54,632 nucleotides of DNA. Source: Rickettsiales bacterium. Its GTDB lineage: Bacteria; Pseudomonadota; Alphaproteobacteria; Rickettsiales; UBA998. The first letter of the stretch is position 1. Each line of letters begins with the position of its first letter. A program made the translations under genes and the position numbers. Below the pieces are notes generated by a model. The model did no database searches. It worked only from the letters and a program-made list of their open reading frames with translations, and was not told where the DNA came from. The DNA is taken from NCBI GenBank assembly GCA_024304995.1, contig JAMWZD010000005.1, forward strand, positions 1-54,632. The letters run 5' to 3'. Below, in pieces: positions 27,488-35,964 of this stretch.

Positions 27488-27805
27488 ATGAAAGCCTGTG
27501 ATGCGACGACCCCTTATTATCAGAGCTACAAGACCATTATCAGCCAGTTGCGCTGTCCTGTATGTGGCGGTCAGCGGATTGACAGTTCCAATGCGGCATT
27601 TGCGCAATCCGTGAAACGGGATGTATGCGACTATCTTGTGAGTGGCACAGCTGAGCATAATATTATTGCAAAAGTGGAAGAGGATTATGGGCAATCGCTC
27701 AGAATACAGTCTTTAGGTGATGCCAGCACATTGCCAGTGACGCTTTCTGTCATAGCGCTGTTCGCGCTTATAATGGCTATGGTGCTGCGCAATAAGCGAA
27801 CGTAA
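27488..27805 (+). CDS. orphan CcmH/CycL-like cytochrome c maturation protein
   Basis: The sequence LRCPVCGGQRIDSSNAAFAQ (about 21-40) is the hallmark of CcmH, whose CxxC (Cys23, Cys26) reduces apocytochrome c in the periplasm. The rest of the domain (VCDYLVSGTAEHNIIAKVEEDYGQ) and a C-terminal membrane helix (about 82-100) also fit. Two features are odd: no N-terminal signal peptide is visible (an in-frame TAG lies one codon before the ATG), and no other ccm gene is nearby. It may be inserted without cleavage, or be a decaying or repurposed copy. Confidence 0.75.
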   Translation: MKACDATTPYYQSYKTIISQLRCPVCGGQRIDSSNAAFAQSVKRDVCDYLVSGTAEHNIIAKVEEDYGQSLRIQSLGDASTLPVTLSVIALFALIMAMVLRNKRT

Positions 27806-27842
27806 TAGGAAATTTATAGACATATACGTATATTCTTACGTT

Positions 27843-28664
27843 ATGAAAATAATACTGATTATCCTTATGAGTTTCATCACCACAAGCTGCACCAATCTTG
27901 CATTTTATGCTGCCAATGTCACCGTGGATTATGACGCGATGCAGGTGCAGCGTGATATTATCTATGATAAAGAATATGATTTGAAACTGGATGTGTATGC
28001 CCCACAAAGTGCAGAATCCAAGGCAGTGATTATGTATCTGTTTGGTGGCGGGTGGCATTCTGGTAGCAAATCGGATTATGCCTTTGTTGCCGAACGGTTT
28101 GTGAAGCATGGCTATACGGTGGTTATTCCTGATTATCGCCTCTATCCCAACGTGACCTATCCTGATTTTGTGAAAGATTCTGCTCATGCATTACAATGGG
28201 TACATGCAAATTATAATGAGCCACTATTTCTGATGGGGCATTCGGCAGGGGCTTATAATGCAGGTATGATTGCAGTGAATGACAATTATGCGCCAAATGT
28301 GGAGATTGCAGGGCTGATAGGCATTTCAGGACCGTATAATTTTACGCCGCAGGAAGAGAAATATCAAAATATTTTCAATAATATGGAAGATTATAGAGCC
28401 ATTCACATTAATCGTTATATTAATGACCGCGCCCCTGCAGCGTTATTGTTGCATGGCAAAGATGATGACACGGTCAGCATACGCAATACGGAACGTTTTG
28501 TGGAAGGGCTGCGCCGCGCTGATGTGGATGTGACCGCGCATTATTATGAAAATATGGGGCATTATAAAATCATGGCGGCACTGACCAACCCATTTGAAGA
28601 TAATTATTCGGTCGATAATGATATTCTGGCGTTCATGGAAAGCCGTCTGAAAGCGCTCGACTAA
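27843..28664 (+). CDS. alpha/beta-hydrolase (esterase/lipase family), putative lipoprotein
   Basis: This 273-residue hydrolase has the HSL-type oxyanion motif GGGW (68-71), the nucleophile elbow GHSAG (Ser134), an acid in HGKDDDTVS and a His in NMGHYK, so the full triad is present. The N-terminus ends in TTSC (Cys16), which could be a lipobox, placing the enzyme on a membrane facing the periplasm. The substrate is unknown; BD-FAE-type carboxylesterases are the closest pattern. It stands 37 bases after the CcmH-like gene and may be co-transcribed. Confidence 0.85.
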   Translation: MKIILIILMSFITTSCTNLAFYAANVTVDYDAMQVQRDIIYDKEYDLKLDVYAPQSAESKAVIMYLFGGGWHSGSKSDYAFVAERFVKHGYTVVIPDYRLYPNVTYPDFVKDSAHALQWVHANYNEPLFLMGHSAGAYNAGMIAVNDNYAPNVEIAGLIGISGPYNFTPQEEKYQNIFNNMEDYRAIHINRYINDRAPAALLLHGKDDDTVSIRNTERFVEGLRRADVDVTAHYYENMGHYKIMAALTNPFEDNYSVDNDILAFMESRLKALD

Positions 28665-28711
28665 CTTATTTGTAACCACATCTTTATACTGGTTTGGGTA
28701 TAAAGAGTTTC

Positions 28712-30172
28712 ATGAATAACGCGATTCCCGTTCAGGCTGACGCGCCTGTGAATATTGTTTGGTTCAGGCAGGATTTACGCCTGCATGACAACCCTGCCTA
28801 TGTCACCGCCTGTGCAGGTGATGCCAATATTGTGCCTGTTTATATATTAGATGATGAAGCGGCAGGTGACTGGGCAAGAGGTGCGGCGTCTCGCTGGTGG
28901 CTGCATCATGCGTTGAATGATTTGAATGATGCGCTGGATGGCAATCTGCATGTGTTCGAAGGCAATGCGCAGGATATATTATTGTGGCTGGCTCAGGAAG
29001 TGGGTGCAAATGCGGTGCAGTTTAATGCATGTTATGAACCGTGGCGCATCAGCCAGGATGATGAGATACGTGACGCATTAGCGCAGCATAATGTTGATGC
29101 AGTTGCACATCAGGCGGGGATTCTCTTTCACCCTGACAGCATCCGAAATGGTAGTGGTGATCCTTATAAAGTCTTCACCTATTTTTACAAAAACGGATGC
29201 CTGAAAAATGACACTGCCCCAAGACCCCCGTTGGATTTGCCTACACGGCGCAGTTTCGCTAAGTTTAAAAGTGATACATCACTGGATGATTTGAATTTAT
29301 TGCCAGACATTAAATGGGACGAGGGCATTTCAGCGCGCTGGAAGGTGGGGGAGAAAGCAGCAGGGCAGCAGCTGCAGCGCTTTCTTGAGCATGGATTGAA
29401 AAACTATCATGATGGACGCAACCGACCCGATCAGGATGGTACAAGCAGCCTGTCACCTTACCTGCATTATGGGCATCTTTCCCCAAATCAGGTCTGGTAT
29501 GCGGTGAAGCAGTATGCGGATGCAAACAATATTGGTGAAGGTGCAGAAGTCTATCTCAGTGAGATAGGCTGGCGTGAATTTTCACATTATATCCTGTTTC
29601 ACTTTCCAGAGTTTCCTGCCAAAAACTTTCAGGAAAAATTTGATGATTTTGACTGGAAGCAAAGCAAGAAAAAGCTGGAAGCATGGCAAAAAGGACAAAC
29701 AGGCTATCCTATTGTGGATGCGGGGATGCGTCAGCTCTGGCAGGATGGCTGGATGCACAACCGCGTGCGCATGATTGTCGGGTCGTTTCTGGTGAAGGAT
29801 CTGCTGATTGACTGGCGCGAGGGGTCACACTGGTTCTGGGATACGCTGGTGGATGCCGATCTGGCAAATAACTCTATGGGGTGGCAATGGATTGCAGGTT
29901 CTGGTACGGACGCCGCGCCGTTTTTCCGCATTTTCAACCCTGTCAGTCAGGGGGAGAAGTTTGACCCTAACGGAGATTATGTGCGCAAATATGTTCCTGA
30001 GTTGAAAAAGCTCGGCAAAAAACACATCCACAAACCGTGGGAAATGAGTGAAGGTGATTTGGAAGAGGCGGGCGTTGTGCTTGGCAAACATTACCCCAAG
30101 CCTATCGTCAATCACTCTGATGCGCGCGATGAGGCATTGAAACGGTTTAAGCAGATTTCGGGGAAGGATTAA
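28712..30172 (+). CDS. phrB: deoxyribodipyrimidine photolyase, class I
   Basis: This 486-residue flavoprotein uses light to reverse pyrimidine dimers. The N-terminal Rossmann domain (VWFRQDLRLHDNPA) is followed by the FAD domain with DGTSSLSPYLHYGHLSP, IGWREFSHYI, GYPIVDAGMRQLW and MHNRVRMIVGSFLVKDLLIDW. I chose ATG 28712 with AAAGAG 4 bases upstream; a TTG six codons earlier is less likely. Two bases after its stop an SDR gene begins, so they form an operon. Confidence 0.96.
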   Translation: MNNAIPVQADAPVNIVWFRQDLRLHDNPAYVTACAGDANIVPVYILDDEAAGDWARGAASRWWLHHALNDLNDALDGNLHVFEGNAQDILLWLAQEVGANAVQFNACYEPWRISQDDEIRDALAQHNVDAVAHQAGILFHPDSIRNGSGDPYKVFTYFYKNGCLKNDTAPRPPLDLPTRRSFAKFKSDTSLDDLNLLPDIKWDEGISARWKVGEKAAGQQLQRFLEHGLKNYHDGRNRPDQDGTSSLSPYLHYGHLSPNQVWYAVKQYADANNIGEGAEVYLSEIGWREFSHYILFHFPEFPAKNFQEKFDDFDWKQSKKKLEAWQKGQTGYPIVDAGMRQLWQDGWMHNRVRMIVGSFLVKDLLIDWREGSHWFWDTLVDADLANNSMGWQWIAGSGTDAAPFFRIFNPVSQGEKFDPNGDYVRKYVPELKKLGKKHIHKPWEMSEGDLEEAGVVLGKHYPKPIVNHSDARDEALKRFKQISGKD

Positions 30173-30174
30173 CA

Positions 30175-30888
30175 ATGAAAAATATAGCCATTATCGGTGC
30201 ATCAGGCGGCATTGGCCGTGCGATGTCGGAATTATTTGTTAAAGAGGATGCTTGCGCAAAATTATACGCCATTTCGCGTTCTGGCAATGTGCCGCAGCAT
30301 GAAAAAATTACGGCATTAACGGCTGACATTTCTGATGATGCGCAGCTGGAAGAAGCAGCGCAGGCAATAGACGTGCCGTTGCATCGCATCATTTGCACTA
30401 CAGGCATATTGCATGATAAGGCGCATGATTCCATGCCTGAAAAATCTCTAAGAGATTTGAATGCAGATGCGCTGGCAACAACTTTTATGGTCAATACGAT
30501 TGGTGTGTCACTGGTAATGAAACATTTCCTGCCACTCATTCCAAAGGACGAACCCTCCGTCTTTGCGGCGCTTTCTGCGCGAGTGGGGAGCATATCCGAT
30601 AATCAGATTGGCGGATGGTATGGCTATCGCGCATCCAAAGCGGCGCTGAATATGATGATTAAATGTGCAAGCATTGAAGTGGGACGCAGATATAAACAGG
30701 CGGCGATTATTGGCTTGCACCCTGGCACGGTGGATACCGCATTATCCAAGCCGTTTCAGGGGCATGTGAAGCATGAAATATTTACGGCTGAGCAATCTGC
30801 ACAATACTTGATAAATGTGATAAACAACGTTACATCAAGTGATTCAGGCGACTGCTTCGCATGGGATGGAGAAAGAATTGAACCATAG
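30175..30888 (+). CDS. short-chain dehydrogenase/reductase
   Basis: This 237-residue classical SDR has the nucleotide motif GASGGIG (8-14), Ser in the SARVGS strand, and the catalytic YRASK (YxxxK). It resembles the CsgA/C-factor-type SDRs that often sit next to photolyase genes. The substrate is unknown. The ATG is 2 bases after the photolyase stop, so translation is probably coupled. The start of the next lipoprotein is 11 bases after its stop. Confidence 0.9.
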   Translation: MKNIAIIGASGGIGRAMSELFVKEDACAKLYAISRSGNVPQHEKITALTADISDDAQLEEAAQAIDVPLHRIICTTGILHDKAHDSMPEKSLRDLNADALATTFMVNTIGVSLVMKHFLPLIPKDEPSVFAALSARVGSISDNQIGGWYGYRASKAALNMMIKCASIEVGRRYKQAAIIGLHPGTVDTALSKPFQGHVKHEIFTAEQSAQYLINVINNVTSSDSGDCFAWDGERIEP

Positions 30889-30898
30889 GATGGAAAAT

Positions 30899-31453
30899 AT
30901 GAAACGTACAATATTAGCGCTAATGGGAGCAGGAATAATGTTGAGTGGATGCATTGGTTCGGGGGAAAACACCTCCATCGATGAGGCGAAAATGGGTGTG
31001 TTCCCAGCGATTGAAGGGATTGACCTTCAGGGTGACACGCGCGAATTGCCGCAAACCTTTGCAGGCAAACTGAACATTGTGGCGATTGGGTTTGAGCGCG
31101 AGCATCAGGAGGGGATAGATACCTGGATTCCTCTGGCAGATGAACTCTCTGAAAAATATGACGCGGTGAAATTTTATGAAGTGCCTGTGATATACAAAAC
31201 CAATGCGGCGTGGCGTGGGTGGATCAATAATGGTATGCGCATGGGCATTGAAGATGAGCAGGCACGGGAGCGCACTATTACAGTCTATACTGATCAGGAT
31301 AAATTTGCAGATATATTCAATCTCAACAAAGAAAATAGCGCGATATTACTGTTAAATGATGATGGGCAAGCCTTATGGAAGCATGAAGGGGCATCTGACG
31401 AACCGTCGCGTCAGGCATTGGTGCAAATGGTTATCAGTGCCATTGAAAAATAA
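30899..31453 (+). CDS. thioredoxin-fold-like lipoprotein (ATP10-like), no CxxC
   Basis: This 184-residue protein has a lipobox MLSGC (Cys18). The body resembles a widespread uncharacterised family related to ATP10/thioredoxin folds: KLNIVAIGFEREHQ, DTWIPLADEL, KFYEVPVI, a GMRMGI stretch and ERTITVYTD. There is no CxxC, so it is not a redox thioredoxin. I chose ATG 30899 because it opens the signal peptide and AGGA lies 8 bases upstream. It is the last gene of the phr-SDR unit and is followed by a hairpin. Function is unknown; the family link is from memory. Confidence 0.7.
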   Translation: MKRTILALMGAGIMLSGCIGSGENTSIDEAKMGVFPAIEGIDLQGDTRELPQTFAGKLNIVAIGFEREHQEGIDTWIPLADELSEKYDAVKFYEVPVIYKTNAAWRGWINNGMRMGIEDEQARERTITVYTDQDKFADIFNLNKENSAILLLNDDGQALWKHEGASDEPSRQALVQMVISAIEK

Positions 31454-31454
31454 G

Positions 31455-31485
31455 AAAAAAGGTCTGCATATTGCAGACCTTTATG
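31455..31485 (-). terminator. hairpin terminator between convergent genes
   Basis: AAAGGTCTGCA and TGCAGACCTTT form an 11-bp perfect stem with a 3-base loop. On the minus strand a run of six T follows, so it terminates the 161-residue gene best; on the plus strand only three T follow, but it may also slow the lipoprotein transcript. It overlaps the stop codon of the minus-strand gene. Confidence 0.75.
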
Positions 31486-31966
31486 ACAGTGACATTATAT
31501 GCCCATCATAGGTTAATTTAGCCGCTCCTTCATATAGCGTAGCTAGTATTATATAACCATGTTTGGGTATCACGCAGAGACTATGTGTATCACCTCGATG
31601 CAGGACAGAGAATGTTCCGTCCGTCACATTGTTAATATTATGGATTAGACAAAGCGCAAAGCCCATATCCAGATTATCATAATTATGATAGGCAAGAATT
31701 GTCTTGTTCCTGCAAACAGGCAGCAATGAAATTGTCTGAATCGTGTAATATTGTCCAGGCATGATAATATTATATTTATTTGGAATTATTGCCAGCTTCA
31801 AAGCGTTCTTCTGATTGCCCAAGCTGAAATAGGCAAGGCTTGAATTGCGTTGATCTGATCTTATAAATTTCAGCTTCAATCCATATTTTAAATGAATTCC
31901 GCACCTGTCAATTTCCAGAAAATAGAGCGGATAGCTCTTTAATGACTTTATATCAATGTCATACAT
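31481..31966 (-). CDS. hypothetical protein, 161 aa
   Basis: I do not recognise this protein. It is rich in aromatic and branched residues with little charge clustering, suggesting a beta-rich soluble fold; no signal peptide or membrane helix is evident. Composition is AT-rich (many ATA and AAT codons), unlike the metabolic genes around it, which may mean recent acquisition. A terminator overlaps its stop. No ribosome site is obvious before the ATG. Confidence 0.55.
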   Translation of the reverse strand: MYDIDIKSLKSYPLYFLEIDRCGIHLKYGLKLKFIRSDQRNSSLAYFSLGNQKNALKLAIIPNKYNIIMPGQYYTIQTISLLPVCRNKTILAYHNYDNLDMGFALCLIHNINNVTDGTFSVLHRGDTHSLCVIPKHGYIILATLYEGAAKLTYDGHIMSLS

Positions 31967-32146
31967 GATGTTAGCAAATTGCTCAAAAATAAAAGATAAT
32001 CTGTTAACTACTATAAATAATACAAAATTTCAATTTATAGTTTCTTTAGACTTTACCACCAGTTGTCCTATATCTTTCTGAATACGCATATGTAATCCTA
32101 CATTCATAGCGAATAACCGCTTAACAATATTAGGAGGAGATATATT

Positions 32147-32494
32147 ATGTCACGTAATTATTACGCAAAGGATTCAATCGGAACGGATATTAAAGATTCT
32201 AAAGGTGAAAAAGTAGGTCAGGTAGAAGATATGGTCATTTCACCAGAAGGCAACGTAGAATTTATTGTTGTATCATATGACGGTATTTTCGGAACAACAT
32301 TGGCAGACAAGCTGGCAGCAGTGCCGAATAGCCAGTGTGGATGGGACGAAACAGATAACTGCGTTACTCTTTCATTTACAAAAGATCGTCTGGAAGCTGC
32401 GCCAACATTTGACAAAGATAATGTTCCGCAAACATCAGCTGATTATTTCAGCCACAGCACAAGCTATTATGCAGGCAAGCTCGAAGCAGCATAA
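32147..32494 (+). CDS. PRC-barrel domain protein
   Basis: This 115-residue protein carries a PRC-barrel: SIGTDIKDSKGEKVGQVEDM followed by the VEFIVVSYDG strand. Such domains occur in RimM, photosynthetic reaction centre H subunits and many small stress proteins. Here it stands alone. The ribosome site AGGAGGAG is very strong, so expression may be high. A terminator follows, so it is a single-gene unit upstream of glnA. glnB, which often precedes glnA in alphaproteobacteria, is not here. Confidence 0.8.
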   Translation: MSRNYYAKDSIGTDIKDSKGEKVGQVEDMVISPEGNVEFIVVSYDGIFGTTLADKLAAVPNSQCGWDETDNCVTLSFTKDRLEAAPTFDKDNVPQTSADYFSHSTSYYAGKLEAA

Positions 32495-32511
32495 GCAGGT
32501 TGATATTTCAG

Positions 32512-32546
32512 AAAAAGCCACAGCGCAATTGCGTTGTGGCTTTTTT
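32512..32546 (+). terminator. rho-independent terminator after the PRC-barrel gene
   Basis: AAAAAGCCACA...CGCAA pairs with the TTGCG-TTGTGGCTTTTT side in a long, slightly imperfect stem, and TTTTTT follows. It separates the PRC-barrel gene from glnA. Confidence 0.85.
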
Positions 32547-32643
32547 AATATTTGCAAAAAAATCATGCGCCTTTCGCATTGCATGAATGTAGAACTGGCA
32601 TTATAGTGAGCGTCATTAATGACCAACCTTAAGGACACATTTT

Positions 32644-34053
32644 ATGACTAGCACACAAGATATTCTGGATCTTATTAAAGACGAAGATATTGAATTTGTT
32701 GATTTTCGCTTTACAGACCCTCGCGGCAAATGGCAGCATACCACTTATTTTGCTGAAACGATTGACGAAGATAAACTCAATGACGGCATTATGTTTGATG
32801 GTTCTTCCATTGCAGGGTGGAAAGCCATTAACGAATCAGATATGATTTTGAAGCCAGACCTGAGCAGTGCTTTTATAGACCCATTCACAGCACAATCCAC
32901 GTTGATTCTGTTCTGCGATATTTTAGAGCCAGAAACAGGCAGTGATTATACACGTGATCCACGTTCAACGGCAAAACGCGCTGTGAATTATCTGCAATAT
33001 TCAGGCATTGGTGATACTGCATATTTTGGTCCTGAACTGGAATTTTTCATTTTTGATGATGTGCGTTTTGATACGACCATGAATTCAGGCTATTATATGC
33101 TGGATTCTGCAGAATCTCCTGAAAATTCAGGCACACCATATGAAACAGGTAATATGGGTCACCGTCCAAAAGTGAAAGGTGGATATTTTCCTGTGCAGCC
33201 AGTGGATTCTGCCAATGATATTCGTGCAGAAATGGTCTCTACACTGAAAATGATTGGTTTAGAACCATATGTGCATCACCATGAAGTTGCACCTGCGCAG
33301 CATGAAATTGGTTTCAAATTCGGCAAGATGATTGAAACAGCTGATAATGTGCAAAAGTACAAATATGTGGTGCATCAGGTGGCCGCATCTTATGGCAAAA
33401 CAGCAACCTTCATGCCAAAGCCTATTGCAAAAGATAATGGCTCAGGTATGCATGTGCATCAGTCCATCTGGAAAGGGGATAGCCCGCTTTTCTCTGGTAA
33501 TGGTTATGCAGATTTGTCTGAAACCGCGCTATATTATATTGGTGGTATCTTCAAACATGCGCGCGCGCTGAATGCATTTACGAATGCCAGCACAAACAGC
33601 TATAAACGTCTGGTTCCTGGGTATGAAGCGCCTGTATTGCTGGCATATTCATCCCGCAACCGTTCAGCTTCTATCCGTATTCCTTATGTGAATGGGCCAA
33701 AGGAAAAGCGCATTGAAACTCGCTTCCCTGATAGCGCAGGAAACCCATATCTGTGCTTTACTGCATTGCTGATGGCAGGTCTTGACGGAATTGAGAACAA
33801 AATCCACCCTGGTGATGCGATGGACAAAAACCTTTATGATCTTCCGCCAGAAGAATTAAAGGATATTCCAAGCGTATGTGCTTCACTGCGTCAGGCATTG
33901 GATTCATTGGATAAGGATCGCGACTTCCTGAAAAAAGGTGACGTGATGACAGATGATCAGATTGATGCTTACATCGAGTTAAAACTCGAAGAAGCAGATG
34001 AACTGGATCAGACTCCGCACCCAGCTGAGTTTAAAATGTATTACAGCGTATAA
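32644..34053 (+). CDS. glnA: glutamine synthetase type I
   Basis: This 469-residue enzyme makes glutamine from glutamate and ammonia with ATP. The beta-grasp start ([10 protein letters not shown]), the ATP/metal motifs ([30 protein letters not shown]) and the NRSASIRIP block are all present. NLYDLPPEE contains Tyr398, the adenylylation site of the GSI-beta type, so control by GlnE is expected. AAGGA precedes the ATG. It has its own terminator and no glnB neighbour. I saw no clear sigma-54 site upstream. Confidence 0.98.
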   Translation: MTSTQDILDLIKDEDIEFVDFRFTDPRGKWQHTTYFAETIDEDKLNDGIMFDGSSIAGWKAINESDMILKPDLSSAFIDPFTAQSTLILFCDILEPETGSDYTRDPRSTAKRAVNYLQYSGIGDTAYFGPELEFFIFDDVRFDTTMNSGYYMLDSAESPENSGTPYETGNMGHRPKVKGGYFPVQPVDSANDIRAEMVSTLKMIGLEPYVHHHEVAPAQHEIGFKFGKMIETADNVQKYKYVVHQVAASYGKTATFMPKPIAKDNGSGMHVHQSIWKGDSPLFSGNGYADLSETALYYIGGIFKHARALNAFTNASTNSYKRLVPGYEAPVLLAYSSRNRSASIRIPYVNGPKEKRIETRFPDSAGNPYLCFTALLMAGLDGIENKIHPGDAMDKNLYDLPPEELKDIPSVCASLRQALDSLDKDRDFLKKGDVMTDDQIDAYIELKLEEADELDQTPHPAEFKMYYSV

Positions 34054-34062
34054 GCTGCACTG

Positions 34063-34101
34063 AAAAAGCCCCGCCGACCAAAAAGTCTGCGGGGCTTTTT
34101 T
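34063..34101 (+). terminator. rho-independent terminator of glnA
   Basis: AAAAAGCCCCGC and GCGGGGCTTTTT form a 12-bp perfect stem with a 14-base loop, followed by T. Confidence 0.9.
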
Positions 34102-34120
34102 CTGTTTCGGGAGGAGCGTC

Positions 34121-34591
34121 ATGGACAGATCATATATTCCTGCAGGATATCATTCCGTATCACCTTATCTGGTGGTGAGCGATGCACATGCGGCACTGGA
34201 ATTTTATCAGCACGCTTTTGATGCACTGGTAACGACCCGACTGGAAATGCCTGATGGGTCTATCGGACATGCCGAAATTCGCATTGGTGATTCTATCATC
34301 ATGCTGGGATCTGCGCGTGATGATGCAGGTTTTCATGCGCCCGAATATTATGGCGGTTCTTCTGCATCATTATTTTTATATGTGCCAGATGCGGACGCCA
34401 CATTCGCGCAGGCATTGCAGGCAGGTGCGGTACAGGAGCAGGCGCTTACCAATATGTTCTGGGGAGACAGGCTCGGCAAATTGCGCGATCCGTTCGGATA
34501 TATCTGGTCGGTTGCCACGCAGGTTGAGCAGGTGCATCATGAAGAGGTGAAGCAGCGTTTGCTTCAAATGTATGCAGAACCTGCGGATTAA
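34121..34591 (+). CDS. VOC-family (glyoxalase/PhnB-like) protein
   Basis: This 156-residue protein has the vicinal-oxygen-chelate pattern of the PhnB-like subgroup: VSPYLVVSDAHAALEFYQHAF, GHAEIRIGDSIIMLG, and the second half ending GDRLGKLRDPFGYIWSVAT. Members are often of unknown substrate. GGGAGGAG gives a strong ribosome site. Its stop overlaps the stop of the convergent 285-residue gene by 3 bases, sharing TTAA. Confidence 0.85.
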   Translation: MDRSYIPAGYHSVSPYLVVSDAHAALEFYQHAFDALVTTRLEMPDGSIGHAEIRIGDSIIMLGSARDDAGFHAPEYYGGSSASLFLYVPDADATFAQALQAGAVQEQALTNMFWGDRLGKLRDPFGYIWSVATQVEQVHHEEVKQRLLQMYAEPAD

Positions 34592-35445
34592 GCTAAGGCA
34601 GGGGTCTGCAGGGCATAGCTCTGGTCAATTTTATCACAATAATCTATAGAATCCAATTTGTTATCAGGCGCAAATAACTCATGGATTTCATGTTCAAAAT
34701 GATCTGTGGTCTGAGGGAACATAAGGCGCGACATGTTGGCTGTGGCGTAAGTAATAGTCTTGCCCATAATGCTATCTTTTAACAGATTAAGATAGGATTG
34801 GTTCTCGTGGTTTCCAAGGCTTTCAAGAGTTTCCGACACAGTCTCATAAGCCCATGATGCGTTTTTTTCAAGCCAGGGCAGCATGTCTTCCACTTTATCT
34901 ACAAGTTTGGGTAATGCATGTTTTTGGATAGGAAGCGCAATCGCCAGAGACATTGCTGTCCATACAAATGCCTGAGGGGCATGGCGCATTTCTTTTTCAT
35001 AATGATTTTTTGCATACTCACGATACTCGCCAGACCCAATAGCAATATCATGCTTTTCAGCCCAGACATCTGCAGCTTTTTGTGCAGAATAAAGATATGG
35101 TTTCTGCAACAATGGTTCCAGAAGTTCGCGGAGCTTATCCATTACTTCTGGTGCATATTTTTGAATGGATAGCGTGGCAGGAATAGCAAGTATATCACCT
35201 GCGCCTTCGCCCACTGCCCAAGACGCTAATCCACCCTTACTAAAGATTTGCTTGGCAGATTCTAATATTCCGACCTGCTCAACTGCCTTTTCTGGATTGC
35301 GTTTTGCTGTCCACCAGGTTTTGATAGGTGCTTCCAGCACGTCCGTCACTAGGCAAGTGATCGTATGATTCACCAGAAAACCGAGGTCATCCAGCGTTTC
35401 TTCTTTAGACCCTTTTTCAGGCAGAGTGACGGGGCGTGTTGTCAT
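34588..35445 (-). CDS. hypothetical protein, 285 aa, second gene of a Fur-box operon
   Basis: I do not recognise this protein. It is mostly helical, with a hydrophobic segment (about 162-176, VWTAMSLAIALPI) and a small-residue stretch (GGLASWAVGEGAGDILAIPATL, about 71-92, partly hydrophobic) that could lie in a membrane; there is no signal peptide. It starts 6 bases after a small secreted-protein gene that has a perfect Fur box, so it is probably iron-regulated too. Its stop overlaps the VOC gene stop on the other strand. Confidence 0.65.
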   Translation of the reverse strand: MTTRPVTLPEKGSKEETLDDLGFLVNHTITCLVTDVLEAPIKTWWTAKRNPEKAVEQVGILESAKQIFSKGGLASWAVGEGAGDILAIPATLSIQKYAPEVMDKLRELLEPLLQKPYLYSAQKAADVWAEKHDIAIGSGEYREYAKNHYEKEMRHAPQAFVWTAMSLAIALPIQKHALPKLVDKVEDMLPWLEKNASWAYETVSETLESLGNHENQSYLNLLKDSIMGKTITYATANMSRLMFPQTTDHFEHEIHELFAPDNKLDSIDYCDKIDQSYALQTPALA

Positions 35446-35451
35446 GGCGGG

Positions 35452-35859
35452 TTATTTGCGAGGCAATAGGTCCAGAATATCGTCTGCTTTGTTCAGCGCG
35501 GCAAAAGCAGGGCGGAAATGCTTGCCATCATGTTCTTCAGATGCTTCATGCACCTCATGCACCTGTTGTGAAAGCGTCTTCAACGCAGCAGCATGATCTT
35601 TATGGGTGAAACGAAGATAATCCACCGCAGTTTCCAGCGCATAAGATCGTTCATGAATCAGTTCCAGCTTCTGATCATTCAATGCGCCTGTATCCAGCGT
35701 ATAGCGGATAATTCCCAGATTTTCATAATAAAGCTGAATGGCACGATTCGTATTTTCAGGAATGTCATAGGCATAATGTTTTACGCGCTCTTCTTCAGCA
35801 TGAGCGGGAATAGACATAAACAGACCTAGTGCCATGACGGAATATAATATAGTTCTCAT
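35452..35859 (-). CDS. secreted helical protein under a Fur box (DUF6746-like)
   Basis: This 135-residue precursor has a signal peptide (MRTILYSVMALGLFMSIPAHA, cleavage after 21). The mature part is an all-helical, His- and Glu-rich protein (QQVHEVHEASEEHDGKHF) that resembles the DUF6746 pattern: a Tyr-rich start, an IHERSYALETAVDYL helix and EVHEASE. I chose ATG 35859, since the earlier in-frame Met lies within the Fur box region and would spoil the signal peptide; AGAGAG is upstream. It is the first gene of a two-gene operon, likely induced by iron limitation. Metal binding is plausible from the His content but not shown. Confidence 0.75.
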   Translation of the reverse strand: MRTILYSVMALGLFMSIPAHAEEERVKHYAYDIPENTNRAIQLYYENLGIIRYTLDTGALNDQKLELIHERSYALETAVDYLRFTHKDHAAALKTLSQQVHEVHEASEEHDGKHFRPAFAALNKADDILDLLPRK

Positions 35860-35874
35860 AAATCTCTCTTTTGT

Positions 35875-35893
35875 GATAATGATAATCATTATC
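35875..35893. promoter_or_regulatory. perfect Fur box
   Basis: GATAATGATAATCATTATC is identical to the 19-bp palindromic Fur consensus of E. coli. It lies 16 bases before the minus-strand start at 35859 and overlaps the -10 region of a promoter whose -35 is TTGACT (35909-35914 on the minus strand, TAATGA 17 bases on). Binding of Fe-Fur would block transcription. FAN1 diverges on the other side, 72 bases away. Confidence 0.88.
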
Positions 35894-35964
35894 AACTGGG
35901 TGGGAAAAAGTCAAGTTTGTATTAGTTTATGGAGGGGAGGAAAAAAATCTGCTAATGGCTGTAT

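Noticed and set aside
32547-32643. Sigma-54 or NtrC site before glnA
   Set aside because: A TGGCA occurs near the gene, but the partner TTGC element at the right spacing is missing.
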